DNA of 64,000 nt from Parvibaculum indicum (GCF_011762095.1 NZ_JAASQO010000002.1:62001-126000), one strand, 5' to 3'. Shown: positions 51,703 to 60,542, counted from the first letter of the stretch. Program-made: numbers and translations. The notes: a model not told the origin generated them from the sequence alone.

Positions 51703-52467
51703 GCGGATGGTCCTCGGTCGAACTTCCCTGCCGCTGGCGGCACACCGAGACGAATTCCTCGTCTATGGCATGCACGAAGCGGATCGCCCGGTCGATTTCC
51801 CGGGCGTCGGGTTCGCGTTCGACTTGCGTCATATAGGTGATGATGGGGGAAGACGGGATAGGCCCTATCCCACCCATGGGCGGCGATTTACGGTCGAATT
51901 TCAGGACACTGAATATCCGCCAGAAACGCGCGGCGTAGATGGTGAGAACGGGAGGATTGGCCCAGCGATCCGGAACTTTCTCCCCGTCTTCGATATAGGC
52001 CCGCGCTACTCGTTCGGCGTGTTCGCGCCACTGGAACTCCCAGTGCGCGAACGACCGGAGTTTTTTTCCAGCACCGCGTCGTTGGCCTGCTGGAAATTCT
52101 TCTCGTCCAGCGAGATCTGGATGAACCTGTTCCGGAGGGCCTTGTATTTGGGCGCCTTGAGGATGAGGCCCAGACGCTCGCAATCCTCTTCCTTCGACAG
52201 GTCGAATGTCAGCAGGTTGCCGTCGGCGGCGAAGCCCACGAATTCGGTCAGCAGCCCCTTGGCAATCCACTGCGCATTCAGGCTGTCGAGTACGTCCTTG
52301 GGGATATCCGTCCAGGTCGCATAGGGCTTCCAGAGCTCTTCCCGGATTTTCTGCGCACGGGTGGAGCCCGCGGAGCGGATGCGGATGTGGGAGTCTTCAC
52401 CGAATTCAACCTTCTTGCCCTCTTCAAAGAGCTTCGTGTCGACGGCGAGTTCGTCTAGGTCGATCAT
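51671..52467 (-). CDS. tail assembly chaperone GT fusion, made by programmed -1 frameshift
   Basis: The T part (52060 down to 51671) is open in the -1 frame relative to the G gene and lacks its own start. Fused at the slippery heptamer A-AAA-AAC it gives 265 residues: 136 from G plus 129 from the T frame (LRSFAHWEFQWREHAERV..). The T part is well formed and ends in a charged tail. In lambda and most siphophages GT is made this way in a fixed ratio and loads tail tube subunits on the tape measure. The strict start and stop arrangement here supports the same. Confidence 0.75.
52006..52467 (-). CDS. tail assembly chaperone G
   Basis: The product has 153 residues, starts MIDLDELAVDTKLFEEGKKVEFG and contains a globular alpha/beta part (KEEDCERLGLILKAPKYKALRNRFIQIS). 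GAGGAAGACA before ATG 52467 sets the start; an ATG at 52479 would add 4 residues. Its 3' end carries the run of seven A that forms the frameshift site. The gene lies between the tail tube gene and the tape measure, the classic place of lambda gene G. Confidence 0.8.
   Translation of the reverse strand: MIDLDELAVDTKLFEEGKKVEFGEDSHIRIRSAGSTRAQKIREELWKPYATWTDIPKDVLDSLNAQWIAKGLLTEFVGFAADGNLLTFDLSKEEDCERLGLILKAPKYKALRNRFIQISLDEKNFQQANDAVLEKNSGRSRTGSSSGANTPNE
52060..52066 (-). promoter_or_regulatory. programmed -1 frameshift slippery site A-AAA-AAC
   Basis: In coding sense the heptamer follows the GAA codon of G and reads A-AAA-AAC in the G frame. After slippage the ribosome continues with CTC-CGG-TCG in the T frame, which stays open for 129 codons. 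The X-XXY-YYZ pattern at this place in a tail operon is the known signal. Confidence 0.85.
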
Positions 52468-52581
52468 TGTCTTCCTCATTGGGGTTAAAACCGGCCCGGC
52501 GAACCCCATGACGCCGGGCCGGGCGTCGCGCGACAAAACCCCGCCGGAGCGGGGATGGGGTTATTCGGATTTCGAGGGCGA

Positions 52582-53757
52582 TCAGGAACCGCTCATGCGA
52601 TCCAGCTGGATCGTGCAGCCGAAGGCCTCGCTCGGATTGGCGGACCAGTTGAATTCCGCCATCACGGGCTGGTTCGGACCGCCGACAACGACCCGCGAGG
52701 AGCCCAGCACCAGCTCCGGCACCGTCACGACATAGGTATTGCCGTCCACATCGGTTACCCGGTAGCTCTGGAGGAGGCCTTCTTCCGACTTGTACTTGTC
52801 GTAATAGTCGTAATCCTCGAAGAAGATCTGCATCGTGCCCGTCGCCTTGAGCTTGCCGACACTGCCGACGCCCTGCGCCGCCTCGCTGCCCATGGCGAAA
52901 GCCATATTGGCGCCCGTCCGCACGAAACTCGTATTCAGGCTCATGACCTTGGCGACGGAAGGCGCTTCGTTCACGACGAAGCCGTTGAAATTGCCGACGG
53001 AGTTCATCACCCGGTTGGCGGGCGCGGCGGTGAACCCGGTGCCGAGCGCCGCGACCGCCTTCTCTTCCGATTTGCTGAGGCCGTTGAGCTGGCCGGAGAA
53101 AAACTGACCGCGCGAGGCGTTGATCTGGCCGCCGGTCCAGAACGTACCCGGATAGGCAAAGCCCAGGCCGCTGGCGAGGCGCTTCTGCATGGTGTAGCTG
53201 GTGAAGATCTTCGCATTGCGCAGCATGGACCCGGTGATGGCGACGGTCGCGCCCGCGCTTTCGTCCGTCAGATCCGCATCCACCGTCAGCGTCTGGCTGT
53301 CCGCCTTGGTCAGGACGCGATAGAAGCCGTCATTGTCGGAGGTGCCGGCAACCTTGATATGCTGGCCGACGACGACATCCGTAAAGGTTCCCACGGTATC
53401 TGCGGCAATCGTATTGCCCGACGCCGCGAAAGAGATGCCGTCGTCGCTGATCGCAAGATCGTCGGTCCATGCGCCGGTCAGCGCACCGGCATAGAGATCG
53501 TCCATGTTCCGGTAGGAAATACCGAACTGCAGCCCGCCATTGGCCTGAACATCCTGCGTCGTTTCGGCGGCCGACTGCCAGTCGTCGCGGATTTCCGGGG
53601 GGTCGCTCCGGTTCTTCTGTTCGGCGAGGCTTTCGTTGTTCACGCGAACCTTCTGGTAGTTCACCCCCGTGGGCGACACACCCCATGTCGCCTCGGGCGC
53701 ATAGGCGAGTTCGAGGTCGTTACTGTCGGTGCCCGCCAGATAAGCAGTCGTCGGCAT
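52582..53757 (-). CDS. major tail tube protein
   Basis: This 391-residue beta-rich protein has TTAYLAGTDSNDLELAYAPE at its start and later repeats of Gly-strand patterns; its length and position right before chaperone G match lambda gpV-type tube proteins with a C-terminal Ig-like addition. GGGAGA before ATG 53757 sets the start; an ATG 15 bases upstream is next to a terminator. Polymers of this protein form the tail tube. Confidence 0.78.
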   Translation of the reverse strand: MPTTAYLAGTDSNDLELAYAPEATWGVSPTGVNYQKVRVNNESLAEQKNRSDPPEIRDDWQSAAETTQDVQANGGLQFGISYRNMDDLYAGALTGAWTDDLAISDDGISFAASGNTIAADTVGTFTDVVVGQHIKVAGTSDNDGFYRVLTKADSQTLTVDADLTDESAGATVAITGSMLRNAKIFTSYTMQKRLASGLGFAYPGTFWTGGQINASRGQFFSGQLNGLSKSEEKAVAALGTGFTAAPANRVMNSVGNFNGFVVNEAPSVAKVMSLNTSFVRTGANMAFAMGSEAAQGVGSVGKLKATGTMQIFFEDYDYYDKYKSEEGLLQSYRVTDVDGNTYVVTVPELVLGSSRVVVGGPNQPVMAEFNWSANPSEAFGCTIQLDRMSGS

Positions 53758-53773
53758 GGTCGTATCTCCCATG

Positions 53774-53797
53774 AAAAAAGCCCGCCGAAGCGGGCTC
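53774..53797 (-). terminator. intrinsic terminator upstream of tail tube gene
   Basis: In minus-strand sense AGCCCGC, a TTCG loop and GCGGGCT are followed by TTTTTC. It separates the head/connector gene group from the tail tube gene and would limit transcription unless antiterminated. Confidence 0.75.
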
Positions 53798-53820
53798 GAT
53801 TGAATGTCGGTTCGGGTCGG

Positions 53821-54237
53821 TCAGATGGACAGGTAGCGGTAGCCGATGCCGTAGCTCAGCCCCCACCACACGCCGGGAACGCCTTCCGGCTCCCGCCAAC
53901 CGCTTTGCCCGGCCATGCGCTCGTCGCAGCGCAGCCCGGACAGATCCTTGAAGGCAAATATTTCCCAGATGGCGTCGGCGATGTTCCGGGCCAGCTGATC
54001 GCCGGTCCCCTTCGGCACATAGACATCCACCATGAACGCCCCGGTCTCGTCTCTCAGTGGCGCGGCCGGCTCGCCAATATCGCCCCGCCCTATGTGCGAG
54101 CCGGGAAAACGCACCTCGAACCATTGCAGCCCGCCGGGGTCGAAATCCGTATTCGGTTCACGGCGCCGCGCCAGCGCGGCATTCCAATGGGCGTCGAGCG
54201 TCGCGTTGACGATACTGGCGACGGCATCGCTGCTCAT
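53821..54237 (-). CDS. tail terminator-like protein
   Basis: The protein has 138 residues. MSSDAVASIVNATLDAHWNAAL and LARNIADAIWEIFAFKDLSGLR follow the pattern of DUF4128/gpU-type tail terminators, which cap the tail tube. It lies between the tail-completion protein gene and the tube gene, the expected place. It overlaps the preceding gene by 4 bp. Confidence 0.7.
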   Translation of the reverse strand: MSSDAVASIVNATLDAHWNAALARRREPNTDFDPGGLQWFEVRFPGSHIGRGDIGEPAAPLRDETGAFMVDVYVPKGTGDQLARNIADAIWEIFAFKDLSGLRCDERMAGQSGWREPEGVPGVWWGLSYGIGYRYLSI

Positions 54238-54860
54238 ACCCGGCTCCGTTTCGGCGAAAGTTCGATATAGGGGTAGCGATTGTCCCGGATACGAGGATCT
54301 TCGCCCAGGAAGGCGCCATAGCCGAACTTCACCTGCACGACGTTTCCATACCGTGCACGGATGACCTTCGACGCGACTTCGTAAATCCCGTCCGGCGCCT
54401 GCTTCTTCGACCAGCCCTTTTCAAGGCGGCGCGCATAGGGCAGCAGATTGACGAAGGTCACCACGTCGTCGACTTCGATCTTGACCGGCGGCGGCCCGAC
54501 TTCTTCGCCATTGACCATCAGAAGATGGTTCTTGCGATACACGATATTGTCGGCATCCGGTCGCATATCGACAGGCGACATCGTGGCAATCGTCTCCCAC
54601 GCAAAATCGATTGCCGCCTCATGAACGGCGAAGAGAGCGACAACCGTTCCGCCCGGTTTGACGTTCTCGATCGCGCCGCCGCGGAGGCCGTCCACGATGA
54701 CGGTTTTACCGACATCGTACCCGATGGTGGCCCTGTTCATCGCCTCTGCTTCCGCGATGGAACGGCGCGACAGGTCGATAAGCTGCTGTCGCCGCGCCTC
54801 GCCCGTCAGCTGGCTGCGCGTCAGCTCGACAGCCGCCCTGAAATTCTTCAGCCGCGCCAT
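54234..54860 (-). CDS. tail completion / head-tail joining protein (HK97 gp10-like)
   Basis: The product has 208 residues. MARLKNFRAAVELTRSQLTGEARRQQLIDLSRRSIAEAEAMN and FVNLLPYARRLEKGWSKKQAPDGIYEV fit gp10-like or minor tail Z-type proteins. The TGATG overlap with the upstream gene sets the ATG at 54860; an in-frame TTG right before it is an artefact of frame opening. It is encoded before the tail terminator gene in lambda order. Confidence 0.72.
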   Translation of the reverse strand: MARLKNFRAAVELTRSQLTGEARRQQLIDLSRRSIAEAEAMNRATIGYDVGKTVIVDGLRGGAIENVKPGGTVVALFAVHEAAIDFAWETIATMSPVDMRPDADNIVYRKNHLLMVNGEEVGPPPVKIEVDDVVTFVNLLPYARRLEKGWSKKQAPDGIYEVASKVIRARYGNVVQVKFGYGAFLGEDPRIRDNRYPYIELSPKRSRV

Positions 54861-55693
54861 CAACCCCTCGCCTGAATATCCCAGGCCACGGGTTGCGCAC
54901 CCTGATAGATCGGCATGGCGCTCTGCACGTTGAACGCCCGTCCGCCCATGACGATCCGGTCGCCCGCTTTCGGCTCGCTGTCGAGGGCCGACAGGGCGGA
55001 CTGCATCGCGACAAGCCGCCGGTCGCCCGCCTGAACGCCGCCCATGAATTCCTTCGCGGCATAGCTCGCCACCGCGGCGCGCAACGCGATATCCCGCTTG
55101 TAGGTCGGGGTCACCGCCGCACCCGACGCGGCATCGCCCGCAAGGGACGGCGAAATCGGCACCCCGGCGAACTGGCTCATCACCGCCTGCACATCCGCCG
55201 TCACCGTGTATTCGGTCCCGCCGATCGTCAGCTTGTCGCCGGCGATCAGCTTGCCCACGGCCAGCGTGGATCTGACGCTGACGGCGCCGTCGCCTGCCCC
55301 GGCATCCGCCGCGAGCGTCAACGCCCCGGTCTGGGGCGGGTTCTGCGTCGAGCCGGAGCCCGCCACCGCGCGGTAAAGCACATCCGCGCCCCAGCTCGCC
55401 TCAAGCGACCAGAGAAGCCCTTCCGCGTCGTTTTCGACGGGCTGGCAGGCATCGACGGTGAAGGTCTCGCCGCGATACAGCATCGTCGCACCCGCTACAG
55501 GGGCCGCGACGAGCGCGCGAAGCACATGAAACGACACCCGTTCGGTCGTGACCGTCACCGGGCCTATGCGAACGGGCTGCCCGCCGCCCTGACGGATGGC
55601 CTGACAGGTAATCTGACTTCCCGAGGGAGGCGTATAGGTCGCGGGCGCCCCGCGAAGCTTGAACACCGTCCGGAGATGCGGCGAAAAATCCAT
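54860..55693 (-). CDS. head-tail connector-like protein
   Basis: The protein has 277 residues, MDFSPHLRTVFKLRGAPATYTPPSG, with a beta-barrel N-terminus (ITCQAIRQGGG..) and a repeated central part (TLAADAGAGDGAVSVRS and LAVGKLIAGDKLTIGGTEYTVTADVQA). It stands where the head-tail stopper (FII-like) should be and has a FII-like first part with added beta domains. The C-terminal segment QAGDRRLVAMQSALSALDSEPKAGDRIVMGGRAFNVQSAMPIYQG supports this. Moderate confidence. Confidence 0.6.
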   Translation of the reverse strand: MDFSPHLRTVFKLRGAPATYTPPSGSQITCQAIRQGGGQPVRIGPVTVTTERVSFHVLRALVAAPVAGATMLYRGETFTVDACQPVENDAEGLLWSLEASWGADVLYRAVAGSGSTQNPPQTGALTLAADAGAGDGAVSVRSTLAVGKLIAGDKLTIGGTEYTVTADVQAVMSQFAGVPISPSLAGDAASGAAVTPTYKRDIALRAAVASYAAKEFMGGVQAGDRRLVAMQSALSALDSEPKAGDRIVMGGRAFNVQSAMPIYQGAQPVAWDIQARG

Positions 55694-55716
55694 GCCAACC
55701 CCTCAGAAAGGCGAAA

Positions 55717-55732
55717 GGCCCCGAACGGGGCC
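55717..55732 (-). terminator. hairpin between capsid and connector genes
   Basis: GGCCCC (55717-55722), GAAC and GGGGCC (55727-55732) form a perfect GC stem in the 64-bp gap; the following T run is short. It may tune transcription after the capsid gene. Confidence 0.5.
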
Positions 55733-55757
55733 CTTCGCATCGTCGATTGTCCCGGTA

Positions 55758-56813
55758 TCAGGACTTGGTGAGGCGCGCCAGCGAAAGCGGCCGCAGGCAC
55801 ATGGGAAGCGGGTTGGCCTGCACCTCGAAGACGCGAGCCGATTCCGTCTGCCGCTCGCGGCGCTGGATCAGATAGGACGGCAGGCCTTCCGTATTGACGA
55901 AATCCCACGTATCGGCCGGGGAGAAAAACGTCTTGAAGAGGCCGGGCACGCCCATCATGAAGGCACGGGCCTTGTCCGGATCGATGGCCACCTTGCCGTC
56001 GTCCGACCCGCGATAGTTCACCCAGGTGATATCGCCGGCATAGATGGACGAGAACGCCTTGTTCTCGGTGATGATCTTCGGCGCATTCGCATTGCCGGTC
56101 GTACCGGCCTTGCGGGCGGCCACCATTTCCTTGTTGGTGTCCAGATCGTCGAAGAAATTGTCGCCGCAAAGCACCACGATACCGGCCCCGGCGAGCGAAA
56201 AGCCGTTCAGCGCCTTCACCATCTGCCGCTTCAGCTTGGTGCAGGTCTTTTTGAAGAGACCCGTATCCTCCGCCATCGTGCTGAACGGGAAGTTGATGGC
56301 AGACGGACGGCTCACATCGTAGTGACTGAAATAGTCCCAGAGGACCGTCGTGCCGTCCGCGTCGTAGACGGTGCCGTCGATGGCGCCGAGATACATATGC
56401 TCCATCGTATAGCCGAGCGCGGCCTTGAGGCCCGTCGGGCCCTCGATGCGCTTGTAGACAAGGCGCTCGGCCGTCTCCAGCAGGCTGGCCGTGCCGAGCT
56501 GACGCTTGCCGGCAATCTGCTCGGCATAGAGCACCGCTTCGCGGGCGAGGCGGCGCGTCCGGGCGGAGCGCATGACGCCCTTCGGGTTCTCGCTCTGCTC
56601 CGGCGCCGATCCGGGCGGCGAAGTGGAAATCAGCGAGAGGCTACCCTCCTCGTCGTCGAATTCCACGGTGCGGGTATAGACACCCTCGCCGGTGAAAATG
56701 CCCAGGCTGCCCAGAAGCCCCGGAACATAGGGAATGTGCTGGTTGACGAACGACGTCATCGTCGCATTCGAGAATGCGTCGTTGTCGAAAATGTCGAGAG
56801 TGAGTTCGGCCAT
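55758..56813 (-). CDS. major capsid protein, lambda gpE family
   Basis: This 351-residue protein resembles lambda E: N-terminal LDIFDNDAFSNATMTSFVNQ, the middle LYAEQIAGKRQLGTASLLETAERLVYKRIEGPTGLKAALGYTMEHMYLGAIDG, and ending RERQTESARVFEVQANPLPMCLRP. The HK97-fold E-type capsids assemble with a decoration protein such as the one encoded next upstream. Position right after the decoration protein gene agrees. Confidence 0.9.
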   Translation of the reverse strand: MAELTLDIFDNDAFSNATMTSFVNQHIPYVPGLLGSLGIFTGEGVYTRTVEFDDEEGSLSLISTSPPGSAPEQSENPKGVMRSARTRRLAREAVLYAEQIAGKRQLGTASLLETAERLVYKRIEGPTGLKAALGYTMEHMYLGAIDGTVYDADGTTVLWDYFSHYDVSRPSAINFPFSTMAEDTGLFKKTCTKLKRQMVKALNGFSLAGAGIVVLCGDNFFDDLDTNKEMVAARKAGTTGNANAPKIITENKAFSSIYAGDITWVNYRGSDDGKVAIDPDKARAFMMGVPGLFKTFFSPADTWDFVNTEGLPSYLIQRRERQTESARVFEVQANPLPMCLRPLSLARLTKS

Positions 56814-56841
56814 GATGCGCCTCCTAGCGCTGCTCGCGCAC

Positions 56842-56872
56842 GAAAAATCCGCCGGGCGAGCCGCGGCGGAGG
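56842..56872 (-). terminator. intrinsic terminator-like hairpin between decoration and capsid genes
   Basis: In minus-strand sense CCGCC, an inner loop and GGCGG are followed by ATTTTTCG. It lies in the gap between the decoration protein stop and the capsid gene start and would reduce capsid transcription unless antiterminated. Confidence 0.5.
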
Positions 56873-56912
56873 AATGGGAAAGATCGGCGCGAACGCCGGT
56901 CCGATTTCAGTG

Positions 56913-57578
56913 TCAGTTGCGGACGATGATGCCCAGGGCGGCCCCCTCGGCAATCGCCGCGGCCTTCTGGTTGTCCGTGATGCCGTCGATCCAGGTCACG
57001 GCAAGGCCGTTCACCTCGCAATCGCGATCGTGAATGGTGCCTTCCACATCGGCGGTCGACGCATCCACGCCGTCATACAGCACGGCGGCGAGGTGCTGGC
57101 TGCCGTCGGTCGCACTCGGGTCGAGCTGGGTGTACTTGTTCAGATCCGCATTGTCGGCAATGGCGACGGGAATGGTGAATGTGTCGCCCGCCGCGAAGTC
57201 GGTCGTATCGTCGGCAATGGTGAACTTCACCTCGCCGTCATAGGCCACGCCGACCTTCGCCACGCCGTCCATCGTCCCGTCGGGCCGAAGCACATTGAAC
57301 AACCCGCCATCCGTCGCAGGATCGACGCAGATCGCCTGATAGTCGCCTTCATGCACGGCCGCGCTGTAAGCGGGCGTGGCCAGCGTCAGGGCGCCGGTGC
57401 CGGTTCCCTCGAACGTGGCTTCCGATACGGTCACGGTGCCGCCTTCGGTGATCTTGCCGAGCATGGTGCCGGCGGCGTATTTGCCGCCCGTGATCGTGCC
57501 GACGGACCGCGAGCGATAGCCGTTCGCCTCCGAAACGAGGTGTTCCCCCGCATGGAAGCCTTCTCTGAATTCAGTCAT
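56913..57578 (-). CDS. head decoration protein, gpD-like with extension
   Basis: The protein has 221 residues. The first 45 (GEHLVSEANGYRSRSVGTITGGKYAAGTMLGKIT) and the last 60 (GSQHLAAVLYDGVDASTADVEGTIHDRDCEVNGLAVTW) fit the gpD trimer-forming fold split by an extra block of about 90 residues. Lambda D is about 110 residues, so this one is doubled in size by the insert. It stabilises the expanded head. It is encoded between the protease/scaffold gene and the capsid gene. Confidence 0.82.
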   Translation of the reverse strand: MTEFREGFHAGEHLVSEANGYRSRSVGTITGGKYAAGTMLGKITEGGTVTVSEATFEGTGTGALTLATPAYSAAVHEGDYQAICVDPATDGGLFNVLRPDGTMDGVAKVGVAYDGEVKFTIADDTTDFAAGDTFTIPVAIADNADLNKYTQLDPSATDGSQHLAAVLYDGVDASTADVEGTIHDRDCEVNGLAVTWIDGITDNQKAAAIAEGAALGIIVRN

Positions 57579-57624
57579 GGGAGTATCCCCTGTTTCGGTT
57601 GAAGGAACGAAGAGCCGACCGAAG

Positions 57625-58101
57625 TCAGCCCTTCACGCCGTTGAAGGAGGCATAGGCCGCCTTGACATCGATGCCGGGCTTCGCCGGCGCATGCATGCTG
57701 GTATGCGCGGTGTCGGTCGTGACCTGACCGTCCGCGCCTGCCTTGGCGGAGAAGAGCAGCGTCCGGGCGCTCTCGAGCGAGACGCCGGACTGGATCAGAT
57801 CCTTCGCCATGCCTTCCAGACCCACGCCCTGGGCCGCCGTGACGATCTCCTTCACCTCGTCGATCCGCGCCGTCACCTGCTCCATCGTCGGCTTCGCCTT
57901 GATGAGGCTGGAGGTGAGTTCAGGATGGCCCGCCGCGTGGCAGGCCTCCGCGATGGCCGCGGCATCCGCCTCGACAGGCGCCGCCGTGGTGGCCGTCGGC
58001 GCGGGTGTCGGTGCCGGACTCGCGGTCGTCGGCGCGGCGGCAGTGGGGGCAGGCTGACCGCTGTTCGGCCGGTCCTGCGTCTTGGTTTCGGTAGCGCTCA
58101 T
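57625..58101 (-). CDS. scaffolding protein, nested in the protease gene (Nu3-like)
   Basis: An in-frame ATG at 58101 follows AAGGAGACGAGG with ideal spacing, so a 158-residue protein matching the C-terminal third of the protease can be made separately. Lambda gpNu3 is produced in just this way from gene C. The product begins MSATETKTQDRP, has a proline-threonine linker and a helical end. Its function would be to guide capsid assembly. Confidence 0.68.
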   Translation of the reverse strand: MSATETKTQDRPNSGQPAPTAAAPTTASPAPTPAPTATTAAPVEADAAAIAEACHAAGHPELTSSLIKAKPTMEQVTARIDEVKEIVTAAQGVGLEGMAKDLIQSGVSLESARTLLFSAKAGADGQVTTDTAHTSMHAPAKPGIDVKAAYASFNGVKG

Positions 58102-58986
58102 ATCCTCGTCTCCTTCTTCGCCGGGACCGGGATTCGCAGCCGATCCGAGACGCGCGCCATCGGGCGCCGTCTTTCTGGTAATCATCGCCAATGTCTCCTC
58201 GAAAGTGGCGACCTCGTCCGCGAGGCCCGCATCCACGGCATCCTTGCCGCGATAGACGGCCGCCTCGGTTGCCATGATCTTCTTCGCATCCATGCCGCGC
58301 CCGGCGGCGATGACCTCGCACATGCGCTCGTATTCGGCCTGAATGGAGTCCTGAATGGCTTTCTTCGCCTGCTCCGTCAGCTCTGCGAAGGGAACGCCGT
58401 CGATCTTGTGCGCGCCGGCATAGAAATAGGTGACCTTCTCGCCCCATTTCTCCAGCGCCTTGGAGTAGTCCCAATGCACCGCCATCACGCCGATGGAGCC
58501 GGCCTTGGCGCTCTTGCCGATCGTCACATGGTCGAAGGAAGAGGTCAGCGAGTAGCCGGCCGAACAGCTCACCTGATTGATGCTGGCCCACATCGGCTTG
58601 ATACCGCGCATTTCGCGGATCGCCTCCGCTGCGTCCAGACAGCCGGCGGCGAGGCCGCCATAGCTGTCGACCTCGGCCAGCACCGCGCGGATATTTTCGT
58701 CCGTCACCGCGTCTTCGAGCATGTCGACATAGGACATGTAATTGGACCGGCTGCCGCCCCAATAGGTACGGAACGGGCGATGATAGAGCGTTCCGATCAG
58801 GGGAATGATCGCGACGCCGTTCACCACCGGATAGCAGCGCGACCGATCGACCTCCTCGTCCTCATTGCCCCAATCGAGCTTTTCGGGAAGCGCCGCCATG
58901 GACGCCAGGAACGACAGCCCGTAAGGCTTGTCGATAAGCATCGGCTCGCATGCCAGCTGCGCCAGAAGATCGCCTCTGTCGATCAT
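57625..58986 (-). CDS. head maturation protease (S49/ClpP-like), lambda gpC type
   Basis: The product has 453 residues. The N-terminal two thirds is an S49 serine peptidase (VVNGVAIIPLIGTLYHRP, VDSYGGLAAGCLDAAEAI, then the Ser in QVSCSAGYSLTSSFDHV and AKAGSIGVMAVHWDYSKA). The C-terminal third, from residue about 296, is Ala/Pro/Thr-rich and ends in a helical scaffold. The start at 58986 overlaps the portal stop (ATGA). It cleaves scaffold and portal during head maturation. A second start inside makes the scaffold alone. Confidence 0.87.
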   Translation of the reverse strand: MIDRGDLLAQLACEPMLIDKPYGLSFLASMAALPEKLDWGNEDEEVDRSRCYPVVNGVAIIPLIGTLYHRPFRTYWGGSRSNYMSYVDMLEDAVTDENIRAVLAEVDSYGGLAAGCLDAAEAIREMRGIKPMWASINQVSCSAGYSLTSSFDHVTIGKSAKAGSIGVMAVHWDYSKALEKWGEKVTYFYAGAHKIDGVPFAELTEQAKKAIQDSIQAEYERMCEVIAAGRGMDAKKIMATEAAVYRGKDAVDAGLADEVATFEETLAMITRKTAPDGARLGSAANPGPGEEGDEDMSATETKTQDRPNSGQPAPTAAAPTTASPAPTPAPTATTAAPVEADAAAIAEACHAAGHPELTSSLIKAKPTMEQVTARIDEVKEIVTAAQGVGLEGMAKDLIQSGVSLESARTLLFSAKAGADGQVTTDTAHTSMHAPAKPGIDVKAAYASFNGVKG

Positions 58987-60539
58987 AAATCCTGTCCTTG
59001 CTGTTGGGGCTTCGGCGCGGCGGCCTTCTTCTCGATACCGAGATCGCGTTCGCGGGCCTGATCCTGCGCGCGCTGTTCGTCGATAACCTCGACATCGTCG
59101 CCCCGCTCCGCGACGGTTGCCTGACGCGAGGTGAGGCCGCCGTCGATTTCCGCGACCTGTGCCTCCACATCCTGCTTCGGATTGAGATATTCCCAGCGGT
59201 GGGGCCGCCATTCGGTCCGGTAGAGATCTGCCTGGGTGACGCTCTTCGGCACCTTGATTGCGCCGGAAGCGACGGCATAGGCGATGAACCGGTTCTTGAT
59301 CGGCTCGTTGAACTGGTGACACACCAGATTCCACTGCCACTGCTGAACCTGCCGCTTCCAGGTGTTGAACTGGGCGCGGAATGTCCGGTCGTTGGAATTC
59401 TTCCAGTCGCCGGTCAGCTCCTCATAGAGAACACCCAGAGAAGCCGCCGCGTCCTGATAGTTGCGGGTCAGGAAGGGCTCGAAGTTTCCGGTGCCGTCCT
59501 GCGGATTGTTGAACTCGACGCTCTCGTCAAGATCGAGATACTGCATCGTGCCGGGCTCCATCGCGACGGCCGGCATTTCTCCGCCGATACCGTCGAGCAC
59601 TTCGCCCCACTGCTTCGCGAGCTCTTCCTCGTCCATATTCTCGGTGGACGCGCGCTTCACGAAGCCGACGATATTCGCAACCATCTGTTTGCGGAGAAGT
59701 TCCGCATCCTTGTAGTTGCCGAGCTGATGAAGGGTCGTGATCGCCCGTGCGATCCACGGTATTCCGCGCAATTGCCCGATGCGCGTCACGTTGTAGAGAT
59801 GGACCATCTCGCTCGCGAGAACGCGGCGCGGCGTCATGTCCATATTCGACGCATTAATCAGATAGTCGGCGGGGTGTTGGCGATACACCCAATAGGCGAT
59901 CCGCCTGCCGAAGCCGTTGCGCTCGATCCCCTGTGCGACCGGATTGCCGCCGAACGGAATATCATAGGTCAGCGGCACCTGCTCCGTCGGCAGAAGCTGC
60001 ACCTGAAACGGCACGGGAAGGCCGTCGGAAAGCCGCCTCGACCGCAGCCGGGCGAAACACTCGCCGCCTTCTGCCATCTCCGAAACCGCCAGGGCCTGCT
60101 GGCCGTAAAAGTCGAGGCCGCCATCCGCATCGGAGACTTTCGTCCACTCCTCGAACAGCCGCGTCAGCGCCTCGCGCGTCGCCTTGTGCTTGCACAGGAA
60201 GCGCGGCTTGATACCCGTTCCCACCGTATGGATGGGAATGAGATCGAGCGCGCGACCCGCTGTCGGGTTGTTGCGCTTCAGGTCGCGCGAGCGGCGCACA
60301 AGTTCGGGCGCGCTCGTCTGCACGACGCTGTTCGGTCCGCTGCCGGAAGGCCGGAAGCCCGCCATGCGCCGACCGACCGATGCGCCATTGTAGGGGCCGC
60401 TCGGAGAAGGCGTCACGCCGAAAGCCTCCATCGTCTCCCGCAGCTCGGAGAGCGAGACATATTGTTGACTGCCGGACCTGATCGGGACGAGCAGAGACGG
60501 CCGCCCCTGGGAGGCGCTGGACATCCTGCGTTTCGACAT
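58983..60539 (-). CDS. portal protein, lambda gpB family
   Basis: This 518-residue portal has SAPELVRRSRDLKRNNPTAGRALDLIPIHTVG, the wing and stem region, FNTWKRQVQQWQWNLVCHQFNEP, and a basic C-terminal part. It lies after gpW and before the protease, as in lambda. Twelve copies form the DNA gate at the head vertex. The start at ATG 60539 is 3 bp after the gpW-like stop. Confidence 0.9.
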   Translation of the reverse strand: MSKRRMSSASQGRPSLLVPIRSGSQQYVSLSELRETMEAFGVTPSPSGPYNGASVGRRMAGFRPSGSGPNSVVQTSAPELVRRSRDLKRNNPTAGRALDLIPIHTVGTGIKPRFLCKHKATREALTRLFEEWTKVSDADGGLDFYGQQALAVSEMAEGGECFARLRSRRLSDGLPVPFQVQLLPTEQVPLTYDIPFGGNPVAQGIERNGFGRRIAYWVYRQHPADYLINASNMDMTPRRVLASEMVHLYNVTRIGQLRGIPWIARAITTLHQLGNYKDAELLRKQMVANIVGFVKRASTENMDEEELAKQWGEVLDGIGGEMPAVAMEPGTMQYLDLDESVEFNNPQDGTGNFEPFLTRNYQDAAASLGVLYEELTGDWKNSNDRTFRAQFNTWKRQVQQWQWNLVCHQFNEPIKNRFIAYAVASGAIKVPKSVTQADLYRTEWRPHRWEYLNPKQDVEAQVAEIDGGLTSRQATVAERGDDVEVIDEQRAQDQARERDLGIEKKAAAPKPQQQGQDL

Positions 60540-60542
60540 GCG

